Part shown: in pieces, positions 1-10,124 of the stretch
Layout of the letters: each line of letters starts with the position of its first letter
Position numbering within the stretch: the stretch's first letter is position 1
Source: Ailanthus altissimus
Lineage: Eukaryota; Streptophyta; Magnoliopsida; Sapindales; Simaroubaceae
NCBI GenBank assembly: GCA_946807835.1
Contig: OX327699.1
Coordinates: 19,952,014-20,016,013, forward strand
Direction of reading: 5' to 3'
DNA: 64,000 nucleotides
Made by a program: the position numbers and the translations under genes
Notes under the pieces: generated by a model
What the model saw: the letters and a program-made list of their open reading frames with translations, nothing else
The model's database searches: none
What the model was told of the DNA's origin: nothing

Positions 1-870
1 TTTTGTTAAATATAAAATATTTAATTTTATCATAATTTGTTAATTTTTATCATTAATTTTAATGATAAAAGGGTAAAAATGTAATCTAGTCATATAAATA
101 AAATACTCATTGAACACGTGACATAATTTTATCAATTCATTGTCTTTTCGAATACGTGGCACAATCTCATTCACTAAGTTAATTTAATATAATTTTAAAA
201 ATAATTTTTAACAATATGACATGTGTTAAAATATGATTAGTACTTTTAGACACGTGTTACTATGTAATTGGTTTATTTTTTTAAAATAATTTGTAAATAA
301 ATTAAAAATAAAAACTGGCACTATCACCGAAAACAGTAGCCGCCCACCATTTTACGGCGACATGCCGATAATAAAAATTTATCAAATTTATATCATTAGA
401 CTCTATTTTTCTTGATCTACACAGGTGGATAAATCAGCAATCGATTTATCACTGTGTAGATCAAGAAAATGATCTGCCTCACCGTTTAACGGCGGGCGGC
501 ATTGGCCGCTGCCACTCTCCATTATTTTTGATCCTTTTTTTTATCAAAAATGATCTCACCACCGTGTAAATAAAAAAAATAGAGTCTAATAATGTAAATT
601 TGATAAATTTTTGTTATCAATTTTTGTCGAAAAATGGTAGCCGGCGGCCAGTAAATGACAGTGTCAATTTTTATTTTTAATTTATTTTATTAATAATATA
701 ATTAATTATACAATGACACGTGTCATTCGTAATAAATCATATAATGACACGTGTTTATTTATATATTTGAGATAAAATGATAAAAGTATATTAAATGTAA
801 ATTATTTATCTAAATTAATGATAAAAATTAATAAATTATAATAAAATTAAATATTTTATATTTAACAAAA
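1..870. mobile_element. Foldback / long terminal-inverted-repeat element, left end at or beyond the window edge
   Basis: The first bases (TTTTGTTAAATATAAAAT) are the reverse complement of bases near 853-870. Symmetry continues inward on both sides, for example TTAGACTCTATTTTT at about 397-411 against AAAAATAGAGTCTAA near 576-590. The palindrome centres near position 436-438, where a tighter hairpin lies (411-465). Arms are roughly 400 bp and have diverged. No transposase coding is visible, so this looks like a non-autonomous DNA transposon of the foldback or long-TIR MITE kind. The superfamily is not determinable because target duplications cannot be read with the left end missing. Both arms carry CACGTG motifs. 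Confidence 0.6.
411..465. repeat. Central hairpin of the foldback element
   Basis: CTTGATCTACACAGGTGGAT (411-430) pairs with the reverse complement of the segment ending GTGTAGATCAAG at 465. This leaves a stem of roughly 24 bp with a few mismatches and a loop of only a few bases. It sits at the symmetry centre of the larger inverted repeat. Confidence 0.7.
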
Positions 871-1648
871 ATAAATTTATTAATTAACTTAAAATATTAA
901 GATAAAATTATACTTATACCATAAAAAAAAAAAACACCCAACGCCAAATCACACCTTACTGAATAGAATATTTTAGCTTTTCTAAAAAAGAAAAAAAAAA
1001 GGAAATATAGAGTATTTTGGCACATGGATTCACGTGTTTGTTAAAAGGAAGCTTAGGGCTCACAATGACAAATTAATAGTTCTTCTAGACCAGTATTCCA
1101 GTTAATACAAAGATAATTATGTATGATTCAAAATGTCATAATTAATAAATCAGTTAATAACTTCTTCTTCTTTTTTGTTTTAGAAAAAGCCAAGTCCTTA
1201 CCATATGATTCCCAAAGGACAATATACGTGTTTCCATCCCCGTGGCCCATGCCCATGCCATTAAAAGATCTTTTTTCACTTCTTAAATCATTGATCAACC
1301 ACCGTCCGATGCACAAGCAACCTCGCATCAAGTGTGACCGCGCACACAATAATAATAAAATGAAACTGCGGTGCCAACTGGAACATGGCTGTCGGGTAAT
1401 GAGTTGAGTACAGTTCGTGGCTGCTTCATCTGCAAGACCAATACGCAGTCACAGACATTCACATACCAAGACCATCCCTTTTGTTGTCTTCCCCCTACCC
1501 TCCCACTCAAAAGTGTACTAAAATTCCCCCGTCGATTAAGCCAATAATATTCCAACGCGTTACTTATACACTCATACTTAGCCCTCCCTAGCAATCCCTC
1601 AAGAAAGTTCCAACATTCATAGCAAATTCTTAATCTTAATCTTCAACA
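871..1648 (+). other. Upstream region of the LEA_2 gene
   Basis: This stretch separates the foldback element from the LEA_2 start codon and presumably holds its promoter and 5' UTR. A CACGTG lies near 1032. I see no coding sequence; short open frames here on both strands show no family signature. No convincing TATA box can be fixed. Confidence 0.4.
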
Positions 1649-2806
1649 ATGCACGCGAAGACAGACTCTGAGGTGACCAGCCTCGCGGCCTCATCTCCCA
1701 CAAGATCTCCGCCGCGCCGTCCAGTCTATTACGTGCAGAGTCCCTCCAGGGACTCCCACGATGGAGAGAAAACGACGACGTCGTTTCACTCCACCCCGGT
1801 GCTCAGTCCCATGGGGTCGCCGCCCCATTCTCACTCATCCGTGGGCCACCACTCGCGTGAGTCGTCTTCCAGCCGGTTTTCTGGGTCTTTAAAACCCGGA
1901 TCGCGCAAGATCTCCCCTAATGATGCCTCTCGAGGCGGCCAAAGGAAAGGGCAGAAGCAATGGAAGGAGTGTGATGTGATTGAAGAAGAGGGACTTCTTG
2001 AAGATGAAGAGCGTCAACGGGGTCTCCCCCGTCGTTGCTATTTTCTCGCTTTTGTTCTTGCCTTCATTGTTTTGTTCTCTCTGTTTTCTCTGATTCTCTG
2101 GGGCGCTAGCAAGCCCCAGAAACCCAAGATCACCATGAAGGTTTGGTTCTTTTACATTTTATTTATTTACATTTTGAACAATTTTCATTTTTAAGTGAAT
2201 TGTTATCTGGGTTTTTTTGCTGATTTGCATTTTGGTTTTGCAGAGTATTAAATTCGAGCAGTTCAAGATTCAAGCTGGTTCAGATTTTACTGGAGTGGCA
2301 ACTGATATGATCGCATTGAACTCCACTGTGAAAATGATATATCGTAATACAGGCACATTTTTCGGCGTACATGTAACAGCAACTCCTCTGGATCTATCCT
2401 TTTCTCAGATCACCATAGCCTCGGGAACCGTAAGTCACAAAGATCCTTCTACTTTTAATTTATACATACCAAAATCTAAATTTTTATTCTCCGCTTAATT
2501 TGGGTATAATGGGTGTTGCAGATGAAGAAGTTTCATCAATCAAGAAAAAGTCAGAGAATAGTTACGGTTGCCGTGATGGGTAATAAGATCCCATTATATG
2601 GAAGTGGAGCTAGCTTGAGCAGCTCCACGGGCACCACAACTTTACCGGTGCCTCTTAAACTGAGCTTCGTGGTCCGATCCAGGGCTTACGTTTTGGGAAA
2701 ATTGGTTAAGCCTAAGTTTTACAAGAGAATTGAGTGTTCCGTTACTTTTGATCCCAAAAAGCTCAATGTTCCAATCTCCCTCAAGAATTCTTGCACATAC
2801 GATTGA
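1649..2806 (+). CDS. LEA_2 / NHL-type single-pass membrane protein
   Basis: Three exons, 1649-2140, 2244-2429 and 2522-2806, joined at GT-AG introns in phase 0, give a protein of 320 aa. The N-terminal ~125 residues are Ser/Pro-rich and cytosolic in style, with the conserved PVYYVQSPSRDSHDGEK motif at residues 25-41 typical of this plant family. A strongly hydrophobic helix at about 130-152 follows a basic stretch (LPRR), indicating a type II or signal-anchor membrane protein. The C-terminal half is the LEA_2 beta-sandwich domain seen in NDR1/HIN1-like proteins. Overall length and layout match the Arabidopsis At1g45688/At5g42860 group. The molecular function of that group is poorly known; LEA_2 proteins are linked to stress and membrane or cell-wall association. 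The ATG chosen is the first in frame and carries the conserved N-terminus. The exon model is inferred from splice consensus and domain continuity. Confidence 0.93.
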
Positions 2807-4785
2807 TTACATAGCACCCAAAAATGGAAAACGATAATTAAAAAAAAAAATTGAAGCACAAGACTTTTTGTGGCATTCTTATTTCTAAATGTTCCTTTTT
2901 TGTTCAAGAGGAGTGGAGATGAAAAATGATTTACAGCTAAGCGGGCAGCTTTTGAGTTGTCTCGGCAAGGGAGCTGGATCCGCGGTTGTGGACTTTTTGG
3001 CTGCCCTGAAGTGCCCGAAGATTGGAAAAAATACGTTGCGTTTAGATATGGACTTGTGAGTCATGATCTTCCCTTTGTTTATTATTCTTTTTAATGTAAT
3101 AGTAAGAAACAATTGAATATTTTATTAATTTCTTGTGCCGGATGTAATGTTATTTCATTTTTTGCTAAAAAACCATTATGTAATAAAAAGCATTTGTATA
3201 ACTACAGTGGTCGCTAATGGTAAAGGATTGTGTTCCACGCGATCGGCTTGATTTTGTTAATTGCCAAATTGCTTTTATCATGAAAGGTCAAAAGAGAACT
3301 TAATCTATGGAAAACCTGTTGATGTTGGAGTTTTCAAAAAGACATTGATGTTAAAAGTTTGAAGACGGAAAATCACTCGAAAACTCTTACCCTGTAATTC
3401 AATTTTTATTAGTGCTGTTGTTAACGATTTTAATTTAGTTCCATTGTCGGTGATTTTGGTTTTTGCGGGGAATGTGGTGAAAAAGCACATAGTAGACCAG
3501 AGCACATCATCTATTGATTGTGCTTTAGAATCTTTCTCTTTAATGTTAATTATTCTAAAGCGCAATATCAGTTATAGTCCAGCATCTCGTTGTCTTATTT
3601 TCTGTTCTCCACTGCGAACTCTGCTTACTCCCAAAAGCTGATTATTGTTCCCGAGTTAATAATTAGATTGATTCCGGAGATCAATGATGAAATCAATAAT
3701 GACTTAGTTTTGTCTTCTTAATTACTGTGTTCCACGGGAATCTTGAGAAAACGGATAAAAAGTTTAATCAAGTATGCTATTAACATCTAATCTCGGCGAT
3801 ACTTTGCCGCGAAGACTCGAATAGAAAAAGACTTTTCTGGATGTGCATTACACACCTACCGCATTTAAAAGAATGCATCTGCATATTGCTCAACAACTTA
3901 ACAAGAAGAACAAATGAATAATAGCCTCATCATTTGCCAAAAGCTTAAGTCTATGTTTCGCTGAGTCCTTTATCCCCATTCAAAGACTTTGCACATCAAG
4001 CTAACCTGGTTTTAGAGACGCATCGATCAGGCATTCTGGTTACGGAACAGAGTATTCATTCAAAGTGTCTAATGCATTCTGTGCCAAAACAGCTATTGAT
4101 AGATTCTACCAAGTACGTGAAAACTGTTATGACCATATGTTGTACGACTTTCTTGAAGCATAAGCAAATCTTGAACTGTGGACAGAACTTTTAGAGCGTG
4201 CTTTCTAAAAGGATTATGTTAATGGTATTACTCCTTTTCCCTGCCCCAAAATAGCTCTAACTCTGAACTGCATATTAAAATTCTGGTACTAACAAGGACA
4301 ATATATAAGCAGGGAATTTAAGAAATGTTCCGGCAATTTTAATATTCGAAGTTGAAACTTCCGCAAATACTTCACGTACATTGTGCAATATCTTTCGATC
4401 AAGGGCATTTCTTTCATTTGATATTTAACTTATAAACGTACAGAAGCTGGAAGCCACCGCCAAACATTCCATGCTCACACCCTAACTTGGCACAAATCCG
4501 ATTAGATCTGTGACATCTCAACTCTCAACCAAGTTCAACAAAAAGCTCGAACTCTAACTTGGCACAAATTCGATTAGATCTGTGAGATCTCAAGTCTCAA
4601 TCAAGTTCAACAAAAAAAACAGGTCTTTTATTTTTTTTTTTGGACACTGACAAAATAACAAAACCAAATGACAATGAGCTTGTATAACTAACAAATAAAT
4701 GACAAAATGAAAATACGAAGACGAGAAATCACTAATTCCTCGTACAAGGGCAGAAATGTATGTGCTCAAAACTTGAAGTACAAAT
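2807..4785. other. Intergenic, 3' ends of two convergent genes
   Basis: This is the stretch between the LEA_2 stop and the RALF stop, which face each other. It includes the presumptive 3' UTR of LEA_2 just after 2806 and that of the RALF gene below 4786. Open frames at 3305-3641 and 4590-5003 have no recognisable domain, and the latter overlaps the RALF gene in another frame. A near-duplicate phrase (CTAACTTGGCACAAAT-type) occurs at about 4482-4540 and 4553-4605, a small local tandem duplication. Nothing else stands out. Confidence 0.5.
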
Positions 4786-5175
4786 CTATCTCCTGCAACA
4801 AGTGATTCTGGAGCAACCTCTGCTGTAGGGGTTAACCGGCCCTTCCACTCTGTAACAATTGTGGGTATAATAAGACCTCCCTGAACGAGCTGGGCAAGGA
4901 ATCCTGTTTGCAGAAAGAGCTCCATACGATATGTAATAGTGCTTCGCTTTTCTGTAAAGAGATCTCCTGGCAATCTCATCACCATCTTGGTCTCGATCGT
5001 CATCTCCAGTCAATTCATTCTGATCGTACACAGACATTGCCCACGGCCATTCAAGTGCCTCAGCATTCCTCAGGTGCAGGCTTGTTGCTTGATCAAACTG
5101 AGCATTGACAGTGAGAATCATAGAGATGAGAAGAAGCAGCAGCTTTAGAACTGAGAATGCCATTGATGTGATCAA
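4786..5175 (-). CDS. RALFL34: RALF-family peptide precursor, closest to RALFL34
   Basis: A single-exon precursor of 129 aa. Residues 1-25 form a signal peptide (hydrophobic LLLLLISMILTVNA, cleavage likely after Ala25). A second in-frame Met at residue 5 is an equally possible start. The acidic propeptide ends in ARRSL (69-73), which fits the RRxL site cut by site-1 protease in RALF precursors. The mature region carries the YISY motif (81-84) needed for receptor binding, the RSGRSYYTHNC block, and the GPVNPYSRGCSRIT block. RALFs are secreted peptides sensed by CrRLK1L kinases such as FERONIA or THESEUS1; RALFL34 acts in lateral-root initiation in Arabidopsis. One oddity is that the end reads TCCRR where the family has an Arg before the last Cys. 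This gives five mature cysteines (94, 107, 121, 126, 127) instead of four. The subfamily call rests on the ISYGALSANR stretch. Confidence 0.92.
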   Translation of the reverse strand: MITSMAFSVLKLLLLLISMILTVNAQFDQATSLHLRNAEALEWPWAMSVYDQNELTGDDDRDQDGDEIARRSLYRKAKHYYISYGALSANRIPCPARSGRSYYTHNCYRVEGPVNPYSRGCSRITCCRR

Positions 5176-5996
5176 GTGAATAATGTTTGGATCAGCTTGG
5201 CCTAAAACGGGGAGTAACGAATTTTAAGAGAAATAAAAGACACTGCATGTGGGGAGATGGAGGAACGAAGGGGTTTATGAGTTATTAGATTGGGATGATT
5301 GATTGCGGACAAGAAATCACGTGAAAATTGTAAGTTATTCGCGACTGCAGCAGATGACACCACTTCCTCTTACCTGCCTTAATTAACGCTGCCTCAGCTT
5401 GTTGCCTCTTCATTTTCCATTTATGTTCATTCTAATTTAATTGTATTGTTTAGATTTTGGTGGGAGTGAATCTATTGTTTTATTGAAGTACCGTATATAC
5501 AATGTTATGTGTTTAACTTGGCTATAAAATGAACCTAAGGGTATAAAGGAATGTGACGGAGGCTTTACTTTGAAGGATATAAAGACTAAAACAATTTCTT
5601 GAAGGGGTGTCCATGTGCTCGTGATATGCGTTCACGTTCCCACTATCATTTCGATTGTGTTTGTATGTACAAAATATTTGACATGACAGGAAATTGAAGA
5701 AAAGTTTTTGTTACCAATGATGATTTTGTAGCTTTTCCATGATAACAGTGATGAAAAGTGGACTCTGTGAATGTGCAAAAGATTTGGTTCCCATTTATTC
5801 AGAAGCTTCAGCTCCCTAAACCACCTGTTCTATAACATCATCTAAATTGACTCGTTGGACACCTCGAGCCCAACAAACGCTCTCTCAAGAAACCCACCCC
5901 CGCTCCCCTTCCTTCAGCCATTTAGCTTTAGGCTTCCTTTGGCCACTTAGATTTAGTATAGTTACCGTTTTCAACTTTTTCGGTGTATAATAATTA
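5176..5996 (-). other. Upstream region of the RALF gene
   Basis: Probable promoter and 5' UTR of the minus-strand RALF gene, bounded on the far side by a copia LTR. A CACGTG (G-box core) lies near 5319-5324. I see no coding sequence and no unambiguous TATA box. Confidence 0.35.
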
Positions 5997-6178
5997 TGCG
6001 AAAAATATAAAAAAATATATTTTATTATATCAAATAATATATAAGACTTAAGACATATACATAATAAAAAAAATAATATTTTATATTAATTATATATATA
6101 TATATATATGATAGGAGTAGAATATAAATGAATTATTTTGAAATTATTTTAGAATATTTTAGAATAATTTTTTAATAC
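5997..6178 (-). repeat. 3' LTR of the copia element
   Basis: It shares with 8375-8573 the series ATATTTTAT..TATCAAATAATATA, AAGACATATA, AATAATATTTTA and the ending AGAATAATT.TTTAATA. It contains an AT microsatellite near 6094-6110. The adjacent interior (CTCTCTTC on the plus strand) reads as a polypurine tract on the minus strand. Confidence 0.7.
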
Positions 6179-6227
6179 TCTCTTCAAACTTAAATTTGTT
6201 TCTACTACTCCATCTTGAGTTTGGAGA

Positions 6228-8350
6228 CTAAAGCATGAAAACGGCGAGAAAGTAAAGATTTTGTAAAGATATCAGTAAGTTGCTCCTTATATGAGATGGA
6301 GTAGAGCATGATAGTGCCTTGAGAAACGTGTTGCCGAACAAAATAACAATCTGTTTCAATATGTTTAGTCCATTTATAAAAAATATCATTGTGGGTAATT
6401 TGGATAGCACTTTGATTGTCATAATAAAGAGGTGTAGCTCCAGTGTGAGAAATACATATATCTTCAAGAAATCAGTGGAGCCAAACAATCTCTTGGGTAG
6501 TATCTGCAAGAGCACGGTACTCAATTTCAGTACTCAAGCGAGCAATAGTTGTCTGTTTCTTATTTTTTCATGAAAAAAGAGAATCAGTAGCTGTGACAAT
6601 CACTTTGATTGTCACAATAAAGAGGTGTAGCTCCAGTGTGAGAAATACTCATATCTTCAAGAAACCAGTGGAGCCAAACAATCTCTTAGATAGTATCTAC
6701 AAGAGCACGATACTCCGTTTCAATACTCGAGTGAGTAGTAGCTATCTGTTTCTTACTTTTTCATGAAAGAAGAAAATTGCCCAAGAAAAGACAAAATCCA
6801 GTAGTTGATCGTCGATCCGTAGGATCACCCCGCCTAGTTCGCATTAGCATATGCTCGTAACACGAGAGGAGAGTGAACCAAAAAATGGAGACCGTGAAAA
6901 AATGTACCTTTGAGATAACGTATGATATGAAGAACTGCTGCATAATGAGAGGTATGATAAACGGCTATAAACTGACTGACAACATGGGCAATGTCTGGGC
7001 GAGTAACTGTAAGGTATACCAAACTACCAACCAACTGGCGATAAAGGGTAGCATCACTGAGAAGAGTACCATCAGAGGATCGGAGTTTGGCATTAGGTTC
7101 TAAAGGAGTAGAGAGGATCATACTGTCTGTTAACCCAGCTTTAGCAAGTAGATCTGATGCATATTTAGCCTGAGAAAGATAATACTCAGTATAGTCTGAT
7201 AGTATTTCAAGGCCAATAAAATAGCTGAGATTATCAAGATCTTTCATTTCAAGGCCAATAAAATAGCTGAAGAAAGTTCTTGAGAGTGAAAATACCAAAA
7301 AGATCATCACTCGTGATAATCATATCATCAACATAAAAAAAGGAGAAGAACACAACCTTATGTTGTATTGCAAACAAAAAAAGCTGAGTCATAGGAACTA
7401 GATTGAAAACCATGTTGAATAATAGTCCCACTAAATTTTTTAAATTATGCACGAAGAGTTTGTTTAAAATCATATAGAGCACGACGAAGTTTATAGACTT
7501 TGCTTAGAGGATGTAGATAACCATAAGGAGGCTTTATATACACTTATTCAGTGAGATCATCATTAAAAAAAGTATTTTTGACATTTATCTGAAATAGTGT
7601 CCAACCATAAATTGTAGCAACAACTAATAAACTTCAAACAGAAGTAAGTCTAGCAACTGAGAAAAAATTTTCTTCATAATTAATTCCATATTCTTGAGTA
7701 AAGCATTTGGCAACAAGGCGGGCTTTATAACGCTCAATAGATCCATCAGGTTTGGTCTTGATCTTATACACCCATTTGCATCCAATGGCAGTTTTATTAA
7801 ATGGAAAAGTAATAAAATCCCAAGTATACGACTTCTCAAGGGCCTACAATTTTTCTGTTATTGTTTGCTGCCAAATAGGATTAGAACTAGCCTCAGAATA
7901 TGATTAAGGCTTATATAAATAAAGGGTAGTAGAAAAACAGTGATAATCAAGAAGTTTAACAGGAATTTCTCTTACCCAAGATGAACGACGAAGAGAGAGT
8001 GTAGAGGAAGTCTCAGAGATGTTGAGAGAAGATCCTTCAAATGAGGTAAGAGGCTCAAAAGTAGATGTCGTTTCAGTATATTCACTTGTATAAAACTCAA
8101 AAGAAATATTAGTAAGTGAAGTATCGAAAAAAGATTAACAAAATTATCTGTAAAAATATTGGGACATAGGATGAGACACAAATTTGAAGTTAGATACAAA
8201 GGGAAATATTGTATGCTCGAGAAAGACTACACAACGAAAAACACGAAAATAGTTAAATATACGATCCCAACATCTATAACCTTTATATTCTATCCCATAT
8301 TCCAAGAAGCGCAGTGGAAGCGTAATGGGCCTATAACCCACAAGTCCCAG
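6228..8350 (-). pseudogene. Copia pol remnant: integrase tail, reverse transcriptase, RNase H
   Basis: Read right to left on the minus strand: an integrase C-terminal block near 8340-8200 (KGYRCWD, VVFLEH); reverse transcriptase from about 7840 to 6830, including the catalytic YVDD at 7335-7324 and the QAKYASDLLAKAGLTDS and YLKGTFFHGL blocks; then RNase H pieces down to about 6228. The frame is broken many times by stops and shifts. The part coding RNase H carries a 193-bp tandem duplication. No functional product is possible. Confidence 0.88.
6408..6793 (-). repeat. Tandem duplication, 193-bp unit, inside the copia RNase H region
   Basis: The segment beginning CACTTTGATTGTCATAATAA at 6408 recurs as CACTTTGATTGTCACAATAA at 6601. 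The spacing of 193 bp is kept through the CTGTTTCTTA landmark at 6553 and 6746. The copies differ at a modest number of positions, so the duplication is not recent. Confidence 0.9.
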
Positions 8351-8362
8351 AATCGTAATCTG

Positions 8363-8374
8363 GCTGTGATACCA
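8363..8374 (-). other. Copia primer-binding site
   Basis: On the minus strand this reads TGGTATCACAGC, a one-base variant of the plant initiator-Met tRNA binding site TGGTATCAGAGC. It touches the inner end of the 5' LTR (ends ...CTCACA), fixing both orientation and LTR boundary. Confidence 0.85.
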
Positions 8375-8484
8375 TGTGAGAAATATAAAGAGAATATATT
8401 TTATCGTATCAAATAATATACAATATTTGCTTTTATATAAGCCTAAGACATATAGATAATACGAAATAATATTTTACATTGATA

Positions 8485-8522
<38 letters not shown>

Positions 8523-8573
8523 TTGGAATATAAAAGAATTATTCTAGAATCATTTTAGAATAATTCTTTAATA
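8375..8573 (-). repeat. 5' LTR of the copia element, with a TA/TG microsatellite
   Basis: The inner end is defined by the primer-binding site; the outer end is where similarity to the other LTR stops, near TTTAATA. A dinucleotide run (AT then GT, about 8485-8522) has expanded inside it and explains part of the length difference from the partner LTR. Confidence 0.75.
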
Positions 8574-10124
8574 GACTGGTTGGCATTTCTCTTGCATTTC
8601 TCATTTGGCTTTCTTTATAATTCGGTCGAATTTCGACTTCTTTAGCTGCCCTTTGGTAGTTTGTTGGCCATGACTTTGTCGATCGTTTTGATTCGTGAGT
8701 ATCGCGATTGTGGCTTTTCAGCCAGCATTATTCAATTCATTGTAATGCCGATAATGAGTCACTATTTAGCACCATCGATAATGAGTCTCAACTTGTGCAT
8801 CCGATAGCTTTGCAGTAGCAACACCAATTTCTATCATCACCAAGGAGGTCAACGGCTGAACTTTATACTTGTCTCACTGGGAGCTGCCGCTCATAACCAA
8901 CATTCACTTAGTTTTTAGACCAAGTCACAATTTCCCTCTTTAATATGGTGAGTAGCTACCGACCCTATTTAAGGGAGTTTTTCGGCAACACCAATCCTTC
9001 TTCTGGCCCCTTGTGCAAGTAAGAGTTTACTTGGTGTTGATATACTTTTGGAATTGTTATTGATTATTGTGTTTGTAACTCCTCCTTCTACACGAGGGTT
9101 ATCTCTATTTTACTTCTTTTTTTAGGTGATTTTTTTAGGTATTTAGTCTCTCCCATATTATCAAAGGGGTTAGATGAGGTTAGGCGTTTGTTAATATAAG
9201 AAATTATCTTTATGTCTTTTAATTTTCTGATCATTTGATCAGAAGCCATCAAGATTATATTTTTATTGCTTTGCTTTCAATAAATTTAATTATTATTTTT
9301 TATAAATAAACTACTTGTTCTACGAATACCAACACATGGCATCGCAAGTTTCTAGTCAATTTATGGATTGAGAGAACTATCTAGTCAATTAATTCTAAAA
9401 TTAAGGTCTAATTTTTTACATTGATTTTTTTAAAATATAATGTTACATTTGTATATTTTATATTTCTAATTTATGTTTCTTAATGTGACCTTATTTAATT
9501 GTGGAATGTAAATACCTTATCAATAATAAATATTAAAAAGATGAATAAATACTAACATAAAATACTTTTTTATTGGTGCTACAATAATAAAGATAAAAAG
9601 TAAATAACTGAAGCATTATATTTTTTTAATACATTCAAATTCATGCACCATCGATTTTTTTTTAAAATTTTTTATTACCATCTCATAAAAATGATTTGAA
9701 AGCGACTTCGAGAATTCATATAAGAATAATGATAAATTCATGCCACTTTTTGTATAAATGTCCCCTGCTATATTTAAATAGAATGGGGGCAACTACATAA
9801 AATGTGGGGAGGCTTTAAGAGCACCCGACGTATAATCATGACTTAAAGTGATGGGCGGGACAAGAATTGGGCTATCCAAAAGCACAGGCCCCATTAGAGC
9901 CCGTTGTTACCATCCAGGCTCGGTCCAATAAGAGTCTGCTAAATTTCGAGAAGGGCTTTTCTGCAAATGTATGTGAAATTTTATGGGCACCATACGAATT
10001 TATAAGAATTATCGGGAGACAAATGGAAAATAGAAAGAATCTCCGCCATCGGCAATCTCGCCGGTCTCTTAAATGACAGAAATTCATCTCTCTTCTTCCT
10101 CTCTCTGTAGAATTGTTTCTCAAC
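8574..10124. other. Intergenic, upstream of the RING gene
   Basis: No protein gene is visible. Around 8960-9340 there is a TATTTAAG-like motif and the phrase AACACATGGCATCGCAAG, which faintly recalls an LTR end next to a degraded tRNA primer site, too weak to call. From 9400 to 9780 the sequence is plain AT-rich. The final 250 bp presumably hold the promoter and 5' UTR of the RING gene. Confidence 0.4.

Larger units (their letters stand above)
5997..8573 (-). mobile_element. Degenerate, internally deleted Ty1/copia LTR retrotransposon
   Basis: Two diverged repeats of about 180-200 bp (5997-6178 and 8375-8573) flank copia pol remnants read on the minus strand. A primer-binding site abuts the right-hand (5') repeat. 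Directly after it the sequence enters the C-terminal end of integrase, so gag, protease and most of integrase are missing. The remaining order (integrase tail, reverse transcriptase, RNase H) is the copia order. Repeat boundaries on the outer sides are approximate and I could not identify a target-site duplication. Confidence 0.85.

Noticed and set aside
1123..1594. Open frames on both strands upstream of the LEA_2 gene
   Set aside because: No domain similarity, and they lie in the likely promoter and 5' UTR.
4590..5003. 137-codon open frame on the minus strand
   Set aside because: It overlaps the RALF gene in another frame and has no family signature; the RALF frame has a signal peptide and conserved motifs.
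8960..9360. Possible solo LTR end and tRNA primer site (AACACATGGCATCGCAAG)
   Set aside because: Match to the primer-site consensus is too poor and no partner repeat or terminus was found.
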